Shown: positions 1 to 8,404, counted from the stretch's first letter. The stretch is 64,000 bases of DNA from Bradyrhizobium diazoefficiens USDA 110 (GCF_000011365.1 NC_004463.1:5008001-5072000), one strand, 5' to 3'. Program-made: numbers and translations. Notes: a model not told the origin generated them from the sequence alone.

Positions 1-2
1 CC

Positions 3-902
3 GGCCAGGGACCGCTGGTCGTGCTGTGCCATGGCTGGCCGGAATTGTCCTATTCCTGGCGCCACCAGATCCCGGCGCTGGCGGCCGCCGGGTTTCACGT
101 CGTCGCCCCCGACATGCGCGGCTACGGCCAGAGCGCGGCGCCGGCCGACGTGAGCGCCTATTCGATCTTCGACACGGTCGGTGACATCGTCGGCCTCGTG
201 CAGGCGCTTGGCGAGAGCAAGGCCATGGTAGTCGGCCACGATTGGGGGGCGCCGGTCGCCTGGCACGCGGCGCTGTTCCGCCCCGACATCTTCACGGCGG
301 TGGCGGGCCTGAGCGTGCCACCGCCATTCCGCGGCCGCGGCAAGCCGCTCGACCTGCTGCGTCAGGGCGGCGTGACCAACTTCTACTGGCAGTATTTCCA
401 GGTGCCCGGCGTCGCCGAAGTCGAGCTCGAGCGCGACGTCGCCCGCACCATGCGCATCGTGCTCGGCGGACGCGGCCTCGCCGATCCCTCCGCGGCCATG
501 TTCGTGCAGGAGGGTAAGGGCTTTCTCGGCCACGCGACTGCCGATGAGCCGCTACCGGACTGGCTGAGCGAGGCCGACCTCGCCTACTTCACCGAGACAT
601 TCCGCAAATCCGGCTTCCGCGGCGGGCTGAACTGGTATCGCAACCTCGACCGCAACTGGGAGCTGACGGCGCCCTGGCAGGATGCGCAGATCCACCAGCC
701 GTCCCTCTTCATTGCCGGTTCGAAAGACGCCGTCATCACAGGCCTGATCGGCGCCAAGCGCGTCAACGAACTCGAGCGCGTGCTGCCAAATCTCACACGA
801 AAACTGATCATCGAAGGCGCCGGCCATTGGGTGCAGCAGGAGCGGCCCGACGAGGTCAACGCTGCGCTCGTGAAATTCCTGCGCGAAGCGTCGGCGCGCT
901 AG
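3..902 (+). CDS. alpha/beta hydrolase, epoxide hydrolase-like (5' end outside window)
   Basis: The reading frame is open from the first bases of the window, so the true start lies upstream. The visible part has the oxyanion-hole motif HGWPE, a nucleophile elbow GHDWG with Asp as nucleophile, and a C-terminal GAGHWVQQE carrying the catalytic His. Asp at the elbow is typical of soluble epoxide hydrolases and haloalkane dehalogenases rather than Ser esterases. The HGWPE form favours an epoxide hydrolase, probably cytoplasmic since no membrane segment is seen. The exact substrate cannot be read from sequence. It ends 138 bp before the convergent RlpA-type gene. Confidence 0.8.
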   Translation, partial: GQGPLVVLCHGWPELSYSWRHQIPALAAAGFHVVAPDMRGYGQSAAPADVSAYSIFDTVGDIVGLVQALGESKAMVVGHDWGAPVAWHAALFRPDIFTAVAGLSVPPPFRGRGKPLDLLRQGGVTNFYWQYFQVPGVAEVELERDVARTMRIVLGGRGLADPSAAMFVQEGKGFLGHATADEPLPDWLSEADLAYFTETFRKSGFRGGLNWYRNLDRNWELTAPWQDAQIHQPSLFIAGSKDAVITGLIGAKRVNELERVLPNLTRKLIIEGAGHWVQQERPDEVNAALVKFLREASAR

Positions 903-1040
903 CCGATGTCCTTCTTCATTGCGATGTGAGCGGCGCCCGCCTGCTCCGTCTCGGCGAATCCGCGCCGAAGGTAAAACCGGCGCGAATCCTGTTCTAGGCG
1001 TTAGCCAGCAACGTCAAAACCGCTCGGTGATTGTCCGGGT

Positions 1041-1976
1041 TTAGTAGAGGCCGCGGCCGCTCAGGATGCTGCGGGCCTCCGCCGCGCCATCAGACGCATA
1101 GGCGGCCGAGGGCGCGCTCTCGGTGGCGTAGCGGCCGTCCTCGTCATAGGACACGGCGCGCGCGTTTTGGAGCGGCCGGCCCCGGCTGCGGCTCGAGGCC
1201 GACATTTCCGAGCTCGCATTGAGTGAGGCCATGTCGGCCGAGGTATTGCCGAGACTGTAGGGCCGCCCCTCCGGCATCGGAACCTCGCCGCGGATGGCGC
1301 CACGGTTCGACGAGGGCAGCTCCGGCACGAATGGCCTTGCCGAGGCGACCCGGACCATCGAAGGCGACGGCGCCGGGATCCCGGTGCGCAGGGTCGCCAT
1401 CAGCTGGCGGTCGTCGGAACCTTCCAGCGGCGCCCGGCCGACATATTCGACGCGGACCTTGGCGACGCCATTGCCTTTGAATTCAAGGAGTTCGGCGGCT
1501 TTGTTCGAGACGTCGATGAGCCGGTTGCCGTGATAGGGACCGCGGTCATTGACGCGGACGATCAGTGACTTGCCGTTCGAGATGTTGGTCACCCGGGCAT
1601 AGGACGGCATCGGCAGGGTCGGATGCGCCGCCGTCAGCGAGGCCATGTCGAACACCTCGCCATTGGCGGTCAGGCGGCCATGGAAATCGTCGCCGTACCA
1701 GGACGCCATGCCCTCGGCACGATAGTTGACGTCCTCCTCCGGCACATAGGTCCGGCCGGCGACGACGTAGGGCTTGCCGACGCGGTAGGTGCCGCCGCCC
1801 TTCGGGACCGGATCACCCAAAGCCACGACCCGGGGGCTCGAGGACACGCCATATTTCGGATCGACGCGGCTGGCGAATTTGTTGGAGGACGCGCAATTGG
1901 CGAGCGCGAGGCAGGTCGCGGCCGCCGCAACACCACGCGCGGCCCGCAATACCGAATCTGACCGTCGGATCCCCAT
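1041..1976 (-). CDS. rlpA: RlpA-family septal/cell-wall lipoprotein
   Basis: About 311 aa. I chose the ATG at 1976 (MGIRRSDSVLRAA) because it gives a lipoprotein signal with lipobox ALAN-C. The frame stays open upstream to 2171, but that part is Arg/Pro-rich and looks non-coding. The RlpA double-psi beta-barrel follows: GMASWYGDDFHGRLTANGE, then SLIVRVNDRGPYHGNRLIDVS with the conserved Asp. Family members are outer-membrane lipoproteins that cleave naked glycan strands at the septum. The C-terminal ~120 residues are low-complexity (Ser/Ala/Arg); I see no clear SPOR domain, so septal targeting is uncertain. Confidence 0.85.
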   Translation of the reverse strand: MGIRRSDSVLRAARGVAAAATCLALANCASSNKFASRVDPKYGVSSSPRVVALGDPVPKGGGTYRVGKPYVVAGRTYVPEEDVNYRAEGMASWYGDDFHGRLTANGEVFDMASLTAAHPTLPMPSYARVTNISNGKSLIVRVNDRGPYHGNRLIDVSNKAAELLEFKGNGVAKVRVEYVGRAPLEGSDDRQLMATLRTGIPAPSPSMVRVASARPFVPELPSSNRGAIRGEVPMPEGRPYSLGNTSADMASLNASSEMSASSRSRGRPLQNARAVSYDEDGRYATESAPSAAYASDGAAEARSILSGRGLY

Positions 1977-2329
1977 TCGCCCCAAATACCATTTCGCCGG
2001 AGGCGTACCCACCCCGCTTCGACGGGGAGCGCTGTCCGGTCCTTTGCTCCGAGGCGGCCCACCACCGCTTCGGACGTCGTGACGATATCGCAACCCGAAC
2101 ACGGCGGAAATGGGGAGCCCGCGGCGATCGCGCGGAGATGGTAAACGGCGCGTTCGCTTTCCCCCGTTCATCTACGGAGCACAGGCACCTGCTCTGTGCC
2201 ACTCCTGGACATTCTGTTGCGCTAAATCCTCACTCCACCCCCATTGTCGCGCCACTCACTGGAATTCTTTTGACTGTGCAAGGCCGCACGCGTTCTCTCG
2301 CATGCAAGGGCGGGATTTGGAATTTAACG

Positions 2330-2419
2330 ATGATCGAGACGGTTTCGGCACTGATGGGTCTGGTAAGCGCGGGGATCTTCCTGGCCCATGCGTTTGAAGG
2401 TTACCGTACGAGGGCCTGA
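2330..2419 (+). CDS. 29-aa hydrophobic small protein
   Basis: A short frame that begins MIETVSALMGLVSAGIFLAH and ends GYRTRA. It is essentially one transmembrane helix followed by a short basic tail. Function is unknown. Membrane microproteins of this shape are frequent in Bradyrhizobium. The upstream region is A/T-rich (tttaacg) but has only a weak ribosome binding site. Supported mainly by composition; possibly spurious. Confidence 0.4.
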   Translation: MIETVSALMGLVSAGIFLAHAFEGYRTRA

Positions 2420-2521
2420 GGCACTCGCGCGGGCGGCAAGCATCACCTCTTTCAAGACGGGACGTTCGGGCAATTTCAAGCGATCCGATCGAGCATCGCA
2501 GACGAGAGCGGCAGGTGTCCA

Positions 2522-2620
2522 ATGCGTAACCATGACCTCGTATCCGATGGCTTCCTGGCATTGACCGCAGGCGGTCTGGTGCTGTTGTGCTCGAGCCTGG
2601 TGGCGTTGGCCTTCGGCTGA
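2522..2620 (+). CDS. 32-aa single-helix small protein
   Basis: Reads MRNHDLVSDGFLALTAGGLV and then LLCSSLVALAFG before TGA. A short polar N-terminus precedes one hydrophobic helix that runs to the C-terminus. It lies 100 bp after the 29-aa protein on the same strand, with a GGCAGG-like ribosome binding site before the ATG. Function unknown; evidence is the helix and the clean start-stop frame only. Confidence 0.4.
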   Translation: MRNHDLVSDGFLALTAGGLVLLCSSLVALAFG

Positions 2621-2776
2621 TCACAGCCCCCTTTCCCGGTGTTTCCGACCACGACCGTACTGCCCCGCAACACGGGTGTTTGTCCCGGAATTGTCCCGCT
2701 CCCGTTTAGTTGATTGAATTTCCGCGTTCGGCGCCTCGACTCATTTCAAGAGGCCATCACCAACGAAGGTGACGCA

Positions 2777-2905
2777 ATGCTTGCCGAGAAATTCTTCCTG
2801 GTCCTGGAATCGCTGATCCGCGGCGGCCGGACCTATCCGGACGGAAGTCCAAGGGTCATCAGCACCTCCCCGCATATCCCGGTGAAGCTGCCCGACCGGA
2901 AATAG
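2777..2905 (+). CDS. 42-aa conserved-looking small protein
   Basis: Starts MLAEKFFLVLESLIRG and ends STSPHIPVKLPDRK. The ATG is preceded by AAGGTGAC at a good distance. The frame extends upstream to a TTG at 2714, but that part looks non-coding. The HIPVKLP ending resembles small proteins I associate with rhizobial genomes; no function is known. Not hydrophobic enough to be a membrane protein. Confidence 0.55.
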   Translation: MLAEKFFLVLESLIRGGRTYPDGSPRVISTSPHIPVKLPDRK

Positions 2906-2938
2906 GCCGGATCGTTTTCGCGCTCCGTCGCGCGCCGC

Positions 2939-3223
2939 TCAGCGCAGGCCGAGCAGCGAGCGACGATAGAAGCTGTCGCGGGCCTCGCCGAGGCAAACGA
3001 AGCTGCCGTCAAAACCCTGGCCGTATCGCTTCTGGCCCCTGGCGTAGTAGACGCCCTTCCTGAAATCCAGCCAGACCACCTTGTCATGCGGACAATGGCG
3101 CTGCGCTTGCGCCTCGTAGCGAAACGGCGTCAACGGCGTAGCCGACACCTCGCCCCCGCCAAGCATCATTATCGCCGCAACAAGCGCGATCCTCCCGGGC
3201 CCACTGCTAAAGCCGCTCCGCAC
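2939..3223 (-). CDS. small secreted protein, unknown function
   Basis: About 94 aa from a GTG at 3223. The N-terminus (GRIALVAAIMMLGGGEVSA) looks like a cleavable Sec signal with an A-x-A-like site. The mature part has two cysteines (HCPHDKVVWLDF and SFVCLGEARD) that could form a disulfide, and ends RRSLLGLR. The frame runs further upstream to 3361 but that part lacks protein character. No family recognised. Confidence 0.55.
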   Translation of the reverse strand: MRSGFSSGPGRIALVAAIMMLGGGEVSATPLTPFRYEAQAQRHCPHDKVVWLDFRKGVYYARGQKRYGQGFDGSFVCLGEARDSFYRRSLLGLR

Positions 3224-3384
3224 GTCCCGCCTCCCGCGATCCAGGCCGTCGCGACGGCCGCCCGGCACGGTAGCACGAAACGGCACGATCCCCGGAAGGC
3301 TGCAAGCGCACCGCGCGTCTTTCGCCGGCCATCTTGCCGGGCTACATGAAAGCCAGATCATCTCGATGCGAGGATGCTGCCTGA

Positions 3385-3966
3385 ATGTCGGTTGAGCCTG
3401 CCCCCACGACCGAGGCCCGCCCGCCCTCGCCGCGCCTCGGCCTGCTGCCGATGATCATCTTCGGCTCGCGCTGGCTGCAACTGCCGCTCTATCTCGGACT
3501 GATCGTGGCGCAATGCGTCTACATCGCGCTGTTCCTCAAGGAGCTCTGGCATCTGTCCTGGCACGCCCTCGATCTCACCGAACAGCAGATCATGATGAGC
3601 GTGCTGGCGCTGATCGACGTCGTGATGATCTCCAATCTGCTGGTGATGGTCATCGTCGGCGGCTACGAGACGTTCGTTTCGCGGCTCGATCTCCAGGGCC
3701 ATCCCGACGAGCCGGAATGGCTCGGCCACGTCAATGCGAGCGTGCTGAAGATCAAGCTTGCCATGGCCATCATCGGCATCTCCTCGATCGCACTGCTCCG
3801 CACCTTCATCGAGGCCGGCAATCTCGGCTCGAACCGCGCCGGCTTCACCGAGACCGGCGTGATGTGGCAGGTGCTGATCCACATCACCTTCATCGTCTCG
3901 GCGCTAGGCATCGCCTACGTCGACAAGCTCAGCGATTCCGGAATGCGCAACAAGCATGCCGAGTAG
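3385..3966 (+). CDS. YqhA-family (UPF0114/TIGR00645) membrane protein
   Basis: 193 aa. After a short Pro-rich cytoplasmic N-terminus comes IIFGSRWLQLPLYLGLIVAQ, characteristic of the UPF0114/YqhA family. At least three transmembrane helices follow (around residues 25-55, 75-100, 165-185), plus the SSIALLRTFIEAG stretch. Function is not established for the family; it is an inner-membrane protein. Its end is separated from the convergent DUF1476 gene by a shared hairpin at 4061-4087. Confidence 0.85.
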   Translation: MSVEPAPTTEARPPSPRLGLLPMIIFGSRWLQLPLYLGLIVAQCVYIALFLKELWHLSWHALDLTEQQIMMSVLALIDVVMISNLLVMVIVGGYETFVSRLDLQGHPDEPEWLGHVNASVLKIKLAMAIIGISSIALLRTFIEAGNLGSNRAGFTETGVMWQVLIHITFIVSALGIAYVDKLSDSGMRNKHAE

Positions 3967-4060
3967 GACCAGCCCGCTCACCTTGCGCCCCACCGCCTGG
4001 CAGAGGGCAGTTCTCTCACAGCCTCGGCGGCGAGCCCATCGAGATCGTCCACATGGAGCT

Positions 4061-4087
4061 GTGAGCGCCTAACTGCGCGGCGCTCAC
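4061..4087. terminator. hairpin between convergent genes
   Basis: Nine-bp perfect stem GTGAGCGCC / GGCGCTCAC with a 9-nt loop. It overlaps the stop codon of the minus-strand DUF1476 gene and lies 95 bp past the UPF0114 gene. Likely a shared, factor-assisted terminator; there is no long T-run. Confidence 0.45.
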
Positions 4088-4401
4088 TCTTTGGCTTCGA
4101 GTTGTTGAATGGCCTGATGCAGGCATTCCTGGAACTTCGCGGCGACCTGCTCGCGCGCCACCCCCTTGGCGGCGAGATCGCCTGACACCTTGTCCAGGAC
4201 CTCGTCCATCGTCCGGCTCTCCAGATGGTCCGTCGCCAGCGCCGTGGAATAGCTCTTGGCGGCATCGCCGCTGAGCCCGAGCTGGCCGGCGGCCCAGAGC
4301 CCGAGCAGCTTGTTCGACCGGGCCGTGGCCTTGAATATGAGCTCCTCGTCGTGGGCGAATTTGGCTTCAAAGCCCTGCTCGCGCTTGTCGAACGTGGTCA
4401 T
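4084..4401 (-). CDS. DUF1476 protein, F1-ATPase zeta-subunit-type inhibitor
   Basis: 105 aa starting MTTFDKREQGFEAKFAHDEE, the hallmark N-terminus of DUF1476. The first helix carries alternating charged and Phe residues. In Paracoccus denitrificans this family (zeta) binds F1-ATPase and blocks ATP hydrolysis. ATG at 4401 is preferred over the ATG four codons upstream because GGAG sits about 10 nt before it and family members start there. Cytoplasmic, all-helical. Confidence 0.88.
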   Translation of the reverse strand: MTTFDKREQGFEAKFAHDEELIFKATARSNKLLGLWAAGQLGLSGDAAKSYSTALATDHLESRTMDEVLDKVSGDLAAKGVAREQVAAKFQECLHQAIQQLEAKE

Positions 4402-4654
4402 GGTCAGCTCCATTTCGTTTTCGCTGCTGCGGATCGGACTGGCTGGGAGCGAACGTCTCCGTCTTTCACGTCAGTTGAGGATCATTTGAATCTTCCGGCG
4501 GAAGCCAAACGCCGTCAAGCCCGCCGCTTGCGGCAGGGCCGGCCATCACGGCAGCCGGCCAGCTCCGCGCCAGCCAGACCGGCTACAGGAAAGCGTTTAC
4601 TCTTTGTTAAGTGGACTCAGCGCCGCATAGCCCGGGGACATCGAGAGCTGACGC

Positions 4655-4870
4655 ATGAACAGAGAGCTGCGGGAGTTTCGACGGCTTGAACGGGTCTGCC
4701 TGGAGCAGGCCGCCCTCTCCACCATGGACCTTGCACGACACGGACTGCTCAAGGTCGCCGACGATTGCCGCATCGCAGCCGAAGCGATCGAGGCCCAATC
4801 GCCCCGCGGGGCATTGGCAGGCGCCGTCCAGGCGCTCAAGCTCGCCTTCAGCACGACGCAACGGCACTAG
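4655..4870 (+). CDS. 71-aa hypothetical helical protein
   Basis: Reads MNRELREFRRLERVCLEQAA then a mostly helical, Ala/Leu-rich sequence ending FSTTQRH. It has the amphipathic character of a small regulatory or scaffold protein; no motif is recognised. A GAGAG stretch precedes the ATG. Codon use matches its neighbours, which argues that it is real. Confidence 0.5.
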   Translation: MNRELREFRRLERVCLEQAALSTMDLARHGLLKVADDCRIAAEAIEAQSPRGALAGAVQALKLAFSTTQRH

Positions 4871-4925
4871 GTCCGGCCCGGCTGGAATATCCATCCGGAG
4901 GTTCTGGCGCGGCGACCGCGTTCGG

Positions 4926-5117
4926 TCAGTCCTTTGCCGTCGCTGCTTCGCGTGCGAGCCGCTCGGCCCGCAGCCGTTCCTTGTTGGCGTAGAACTGCTT
5001 CTGCGCCTCCTCGTGGTCGCGCATGGCCTTTTCAGCCTCGATCCGGCGTGCCGCATCGCGCGCCTGACGCTGTTCGGGGGTCAAGGGTTTGCGTCGGAAG
5101 GAAAGATCTTCGGTCAT
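4926..5117 (-). CDS. 63-aa charged coiled-coil-like protein
   Basis: Almost the whole protein is Arg/Glu/Ala/Gln-rich helix (LTPEQRQARDAARRIEAEKA; NKERLRAERLAREAA) after a short N-terminus MTEDLSFRRKP. It probably forms one long helix. Function unknown. The name depends only on composition. Confidence 0.5.
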   Translation of the reverse strand: MTEDLSFRRKPLTPEQRQARDAARRIEAEKAMRDHEEAQKQFYANKERLRAERLAREAATAKD

Positions 5118-5454
5118 GGCAAGACAACGCGGACGCAGCGAAAGAGTTCCCCGAACCGAACCGGAAGCCCTGCCGCAACCGAATAAAGAAACGAAATATC
5201 AGATAGTTAGAGGCGCCATCGAGAGCCGGCTCGACCTATTTCTTTGCGCGCGCCGGCTTAACGCCGACGAGCGGGCATTTCGGCGCGGCCCGCTGGAATT
5301 TTCGAAAGCAACCCCATGCACAGTAGCCAATGCGTTTGGGATCAACAGCTTGGGCGTCCCACCCCCGCAAGGCCCTTTGGCACGTCGGGCAAAACAGGGG
5401 TATGCTGCTATTATTCCGAAATACATCGGCGCATCGTCCCTTGCCCCGATGCGA
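5118..5454. other. intergenic region with a repeated CCCCATGCACAG motif
   Basis: 337 bp with no convincing gene. It contains CAACCCCATGCACAGTAG at 5309-5326, which recurs exactly at 52549-52566 near another Rhizobiales-type gene. The rest is moderately A/T-rich (a short ataaagaaacgaaat stretch near 5185) and could hold the promoter of the minus-strand 63-aa gene. Confidence 0.5.
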
Positions 5455-6198
5455 TCAGCGTCCTTTGGGAGTGGTCCCTGACTGCGCCTCGCCAAGGCCG
5501 GGATTGATGGCCAGCGACCCGCCCGCGGCGCCGCCGGCTTCATAGGCCGCCATCGACACCATCCGGCCGGTGCTGCGCTGGGTCCGGAGCTTGAGGTCGA
5601 GCTTGTCGAATTCGGCATCGACCACCGAGGTCTTGAGCACGACCAGCCCGCGACCGGTGCTTTCGTTGACCTGATCGCGACCGGCCTTGATCGCCTGTAG
5701 CCTGTCCGCGATTGACGCCACCATGCCGAGCGCGAAGGAGGCATTGGCCAGATGCCGCTCCTGGTGCCGGAACCTGCTGTAGTCGACCGAGGTCTTGAAG
5801 CGACCAAGCTCGGCGCGCACGGCGCCGTCGATCAATTCCGCCAGATAATGCGCGACCTCGACATCCGCGCCGAGACCAAAGAACACATAGCTGCTCTCGC
5901 CGGCCGCATTCTTCTCGCGCCAGACCCGACAATCGCAGAAATGAGCAAGCGCGCCGATGCAATCGTCCAGAGGAATTCGCTTCTTGCGATGGGTCTCAAA
6001 GACCCTCCGTTCGCACGGCGACGCCCGCAGGTCGACGTCGGAGAGCGACAAATCGTGGCGATCCAGCAGCTCGGCGACCTTGGCGGCGGCCGACAGCGCC
6101 TCTTCCTCGGTGCAGCCATTGGCGATCGTCTTGGCGCGCAACGCCTGGATACGAAGCTTGAGCTTGTCGAGCGCGGCCGGATTGGACGTCTGGTTCAC
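5455..6198 (-). CDS. DUF2786-domain protein
   Basis: 247 aa. The N-terminal ~45 residues (LDKLKLRIQALRAKTIANGCT, then AAKVAELLDRHDLSLSD) match the DUF2786 helix pair. The remaining part (FCDCRVWREK...YVFFGLGADVEVAHYLAELI) is the usual C-terminal extension, also seen in phage and plasmid proteins. Biochemical function unknown; probably cytoplasmic. The frame is intact and codon use is normal for the window. It lies just outside the integrated element, so it need not be phage-derived. Confidence 0.7.
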   Translation of the reverse strand: MNQTSNPAALDKLKLRIQALRAKTIANGCTEEEALSAAAKVAELLDRHDLSLSDVDLRASPCERRVFETHRKKRIPLDDCIGALAHFCDCRVWREKNAAGESSYVFFGLGADVEVAHYLAELIDGAVRAELGRFKTSVDYSRFRHQERHLANASFALGMVASIADRLQAIKAGRDQVNESTGRGLVVLKTSVVDAEFDKLDLKLRTQRSTGRMVSMAAYEAGGAAGGSLAINPGLGEAQSGTTPKGR

Positions 6199-6319
6199 CG
6201 ATTACCTGCCCGGGAACGCCCGACCGATCGTATGGCGGAAGGGGTGTCTGTCAAACCGCGCCCATTGATGCCGCAATCGGCGCGATGTTATGCTCGTCGC
6301 AGAACCGGGGGTTTTCTCG

Positions 6320-6613
6320 ATGCGCAAAATCGCCGTCGCTGTCATGTTTGCTCTGATCGCACCGACCGCATTGGCGCAGGACCATGTTCCAATGTATGGC
6401 GAACAGTCCCAGGACAAGACGGAGACGCAGAAGGCGGACGACATTCGGGCTGAGCGCGCCTATCAACGCTCCCTCGGCAACGTTCCTGACCAAAAGGCCG
6501 TAGATCCGTGGGGAACTGCCCGCGGCGACGAAGCGTCGAAGAAGCGGGCCGCACCGCCTAAATCAGTAGTGAAACATTCGTCCAAGGCCAAGAGCGGCAG
6601 CACCCCCAACTAA
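6320..6613 (+). CDS. small secreted protein
   Basis: 97 aa from ATG 6320. The N-terminus MRKIAVAVMFALIAPTALAQ is a clear Sec signal with cleavage after ALA. The mature part is polar and Lys/Asp-rich (DKTETQKADDIRAERAYQRS) with a basic Ser/Lys tail. No family recognised. A longer in-frame start at 6290 would bury the signal peptide, so it was not chosen. Confidence 0.6.
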   Translation: MRKIAVAVMFALIAPTALAQDHVPMYGEQSQDKTETQKADDIRAERAYQRSLGNVPDQKAVDPWGTARGDEASKKRAAPPKSVVKHSSKAKSGSTPN

Positions 6614-6684
6614 CGAATTTTAAAGGAGGCCCGCCGGCGTGAACCGGCCGCCCAAAGTTCGGCCCTACACATTTCGGTCGAAAC

Positions 6685-6774
6685 TGGCGGAAGGGGTGGG
6701 ATTCGAACCCACGGTACCCTTGCAGGCACGCCGGTTTTCAAGACCGGTGCCTTAAACCACTCGGCCACCCTTCC
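6685..6774 (-). tRNA. tRNA-Ser(UGA)
   Basis: Reading the minus strand gives GGAAGGGTGGCCGAGTGG, a CTTGAAA anticodon loop with anticodon TGA, a long class II variable arm, GGTTCGAATCC T-loop and an acceptor ending CCCTTCC-G-CCA with encoded CCA. All arms pair. The 5' half, up to the anticodon stem, is supplied by the integrated element; a leftover copy of that half lies at 15571-15604. The integrase gene reads toward this tRNA. Confidence 0.97.
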
Positions 6775-6776
6775 AA
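6743..6776. repeat. left attachment repeat (inside tRNA-Ser)
   Basis: The 34-bp identity block covers the 5' half of the tRNA (positions -2 to the anticodon stem). Its partner is at 15571-15604. The blocks diverge immediately on both sides, as expected for recombined att cores. Confidence 0.88.
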
Positions 6777-6786
6777 GCCTTGAAAT

Positions 6787-6815
6787 TGTTTAGCTTTTCG
6801 TCGCTTCGCAGAGAA
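6787..6815 (-). promoter_or_regulatory. candidate promoter for tRNA-Ser, supplied by the element
   Basis: On the minus strand TTCTCT (6815-6810), a 17-bp spacer and TAAACA (6792-6787) end 12 bp before the tRNA 5' end. The region is A/T-richer than its surroundings. If used, the essential tRNA is driven from element DNA. Match to consensus is modest. Confidence 0.4.
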
Positions 6816-6829
6816 CGTTTCGTGGACTC

Positions 6830-6848
6830 TGCTACCGCTTTGCTACCC
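6830..6848. repeat. paired TGCTACC sites at the left end
   Basis: TGCTACC occurs at 6830-6836 and 6841-6847, one helical turn (11 bp) apart. The same pair appears at the right end (15427-15446) and inverted inside the element (11112-11129), with a single copy near 8345. Likely arm-type sites for integrase or sites for the excisionase. Confidence 0.5.
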
Positions 6849-8009
6849 AACGTCGTCGGTTCGCTTGTTTATGGCGGCGCGCATGGCGACGTCAACCGCC
6901 GCGGCGGCCTCGCCCTGCATGTTCGGCATCAGATGACTGTAGATATCCATCGTGATCGCGATTGAGGAATGGCCCAGCCGCTCCTGCACGATCTTGGGAT
7001 GGATGTTCGAGGCCAGCATGTGGCTGGCGTGGCTGTGCCGGAGGCCGTGGAGCGTGACCCGCCATTCTTTCAGGAACTCGGAAACGGAGTGTGTGAGGCT
7101 GCGAGGCTGGAGCGGCGAGCCGTCCGCCTGGGTGACCACATGCCGGTCATCGTCGCCGCGCACACCGAGGCGAAGCAGTTCCTCAGCCTGCATGACCCGC
7201 CAGCGCCGCAGCTCCTCGACAGCCATTGCCGGCATCGCGATCGTACGCGCGCGGCCGCTCTTAGCTTCCTTCTCGCGGATCGTGCCGGCGTCCGTCTGTT
7301 CGGTGCTCGCGACGACGGCCAGCTGACCGTTGTCCAGGTCCACCGAGCGCCAGCGCAGCGCCGTGATTTCGCCGCGACGAAGGCCGCAGAGGGTCGCAAG
7401 GATCAGGGGGATAAATAGGCGGCGCTCCCGCGCAGCATCGAAAGCGGCAGCAGTAGAATTCGCATCAATGGTCCTGACCGGCTTGCGCTCGATCTTGGGG
7501 CGATCCCGCTTCTCGAGCAGGGCAGCCGGGTTGCGGGGGATCAGGCGCCAGCGCTCGGCTTGCCCAAGGGCCGAAAACAAAACGCGGTGCATATGGTGCA
7601 CGGTGCGCGGCGACAAACCGCCCTTCCCGTCCCGCCGGCCGTTCTCCAATGCCTTGCCATACGCCTCGCTGATATCAATCGGCTGGAGCTTTGAAAGGAT
7701 CTTGGCGCCGAGCAGCGGCACAATGTTCTTGGTCGCGATTTGCTCGTAACGTTCATGGGTGCGCGGCGAGACGTTCGGCTTGATGTGCTTCAGCCAGCGA
7801 TCAAAGAATTGAGCCAACGCAAGCTTTGACGGCTCGACATAGGCGCCATCGGACGTTTCGCTGATGAGACGCGCACACTCAAGCTGTGCCGCGCGCTTGG
7901 TGCCTGTGAAGCTGTGCCACTTCCGCTTGCGCTTGCCCGTGGCCGGATCACGCTGGTCCAGGATAATGGCCCAGTGGCCGGGTGATCGCTCTTTGATGCA
8001 GCCCTTCAC
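6843..8009 (-). CDS. tyrosine recombinase (phage integrase)
   Basis: 388 aa from a GTG at 8009. The N-terminus (MKGCIKERSPGHWAIILDQR) is the arm-type DNA-binding domain, followed by a SAM-like core-binding domain (~70-160). The catalytic domain shows all active residues: Arg in CGLRRGEI, Lys in EAKSGRARTI, HGLRHSHASHM (His-x-x-Arg), GHSSI (His) and Tyr in DIYSHLM. The start overlaps the stop of the upstream regulator (GTGA), so the two are probably co-translated. The gene ends 69 bp from the tRNA 5' end, so transcription may run into the tRNA. Confidence 0.95.
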   Translation of the reverse strand: MKGCIKERSPGHWAIILDQRDPATGKRKRKWHSFTGTKRAAQLECARLISETSDGAYVEPSKLALAQFFDRWLKHIKPNVSPRTHERYEQIATKNIVPLLGAKILSKLQPIDISEAYGKALENGRRDGKGGLSPRTVHHMHRVLFSALGQAERWRLIPRNPAALLEKRDRPKIERKPVRTIDANSTAAAFDAARERRLFIPLILATLCGLRRGEITALRWRSVDLDNGQLAVVASTEQTDAGTIREKEAKSGRARTIAMPAMAVEELRRWRVMQAEELLRLGVRGDDDRHVVTQADGSPLQPRSLTHSVSEFLKEWRVTLHGLRHSHASHMLASNIHPKIVQERLGHSSIAITMDIYSHLMPNMQGEAAAAVDVAMRAAINKRTDDVG

Positions 8010-8248
8010 TTCGTGCCCTCCCTTTTGAATTTTCCGACTAGCGCCTCGTAGAAGTCCGATGTCGCCATTTCCTCGCGCATAGCTTCCTTCACGATCTCCC
8101 GCATTTCCCTTTTGCGAAGCGCTTCCTCAAGAAGCGCCTCGATCTCGTCGGTCCTGGTCCGACCGTTCTTCTCCCGCTCGGCATCAATCCGCTTCAGGAG
8201 GCGAGCCCCCAGGCGGATACGCAGATGTTCTTGGACCTTCTCAGCCAT
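8006..8248 (-). CDS. ribbon-helix-helix-like regulator
   Basis: 80 aa from ATG 8248 (MAEKVQEHLRIRLGARLLKR). A short strand LRIRLG followed by two helices (LLKRIDAEREKNG; TRTDEIEALLEEALRKRE) fits the RHH/Arc pattern, with a charged C-terminal extension. It is first in an operon with the integrase and is divergent to the excisionase-like gene. Three GGTACAA-type sites lie in the intervening DNA, so autoregulation is likely. An upstream in-frame start at 8299 is less plausible. Confidence 0.65.
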   Translation of the reverse strand: MAEKVQEHLRIRLGARLLKRIDAEREKNGRTRTDEIEALLEEALRKREMREIVKEAMREEMATSDFYEALVGKFKREGTK

Positions 8249-8262
8249 CCCGGTGCTCCGTT

Positions 8263-8390
8263 GGTACAACATGGGATGACTTACCACGGCGGCGCGCACT
8301 TGGGAACAAAAAAGTACCGCATAGGTACAAAAAAGTTCTTGCAGGGTAGCAGCGAAGCAGCCAGCTTCCTGACGGTACGATTTTGTACCG
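8263..8390. promoter_or_regulatory. divergent control region with GTAC operator-like repeats
   Basis: GTACCGCATAGGTAC (8314-8328) and CGGTACGATTTTGTACCG (8373-8390) are inverted repeats with 5- and 6-bp centres. A third GGTACAA half-site is at 8263-8269. They lie between the leftward regulator-integrase operon and the rightward excisionase-like operon. Best reading: operators for the ribbon-helix-helix protein. Confidence 0.6.
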
Positions 8391-8404
8391 CAAGGAGCTG
8401 AGCA

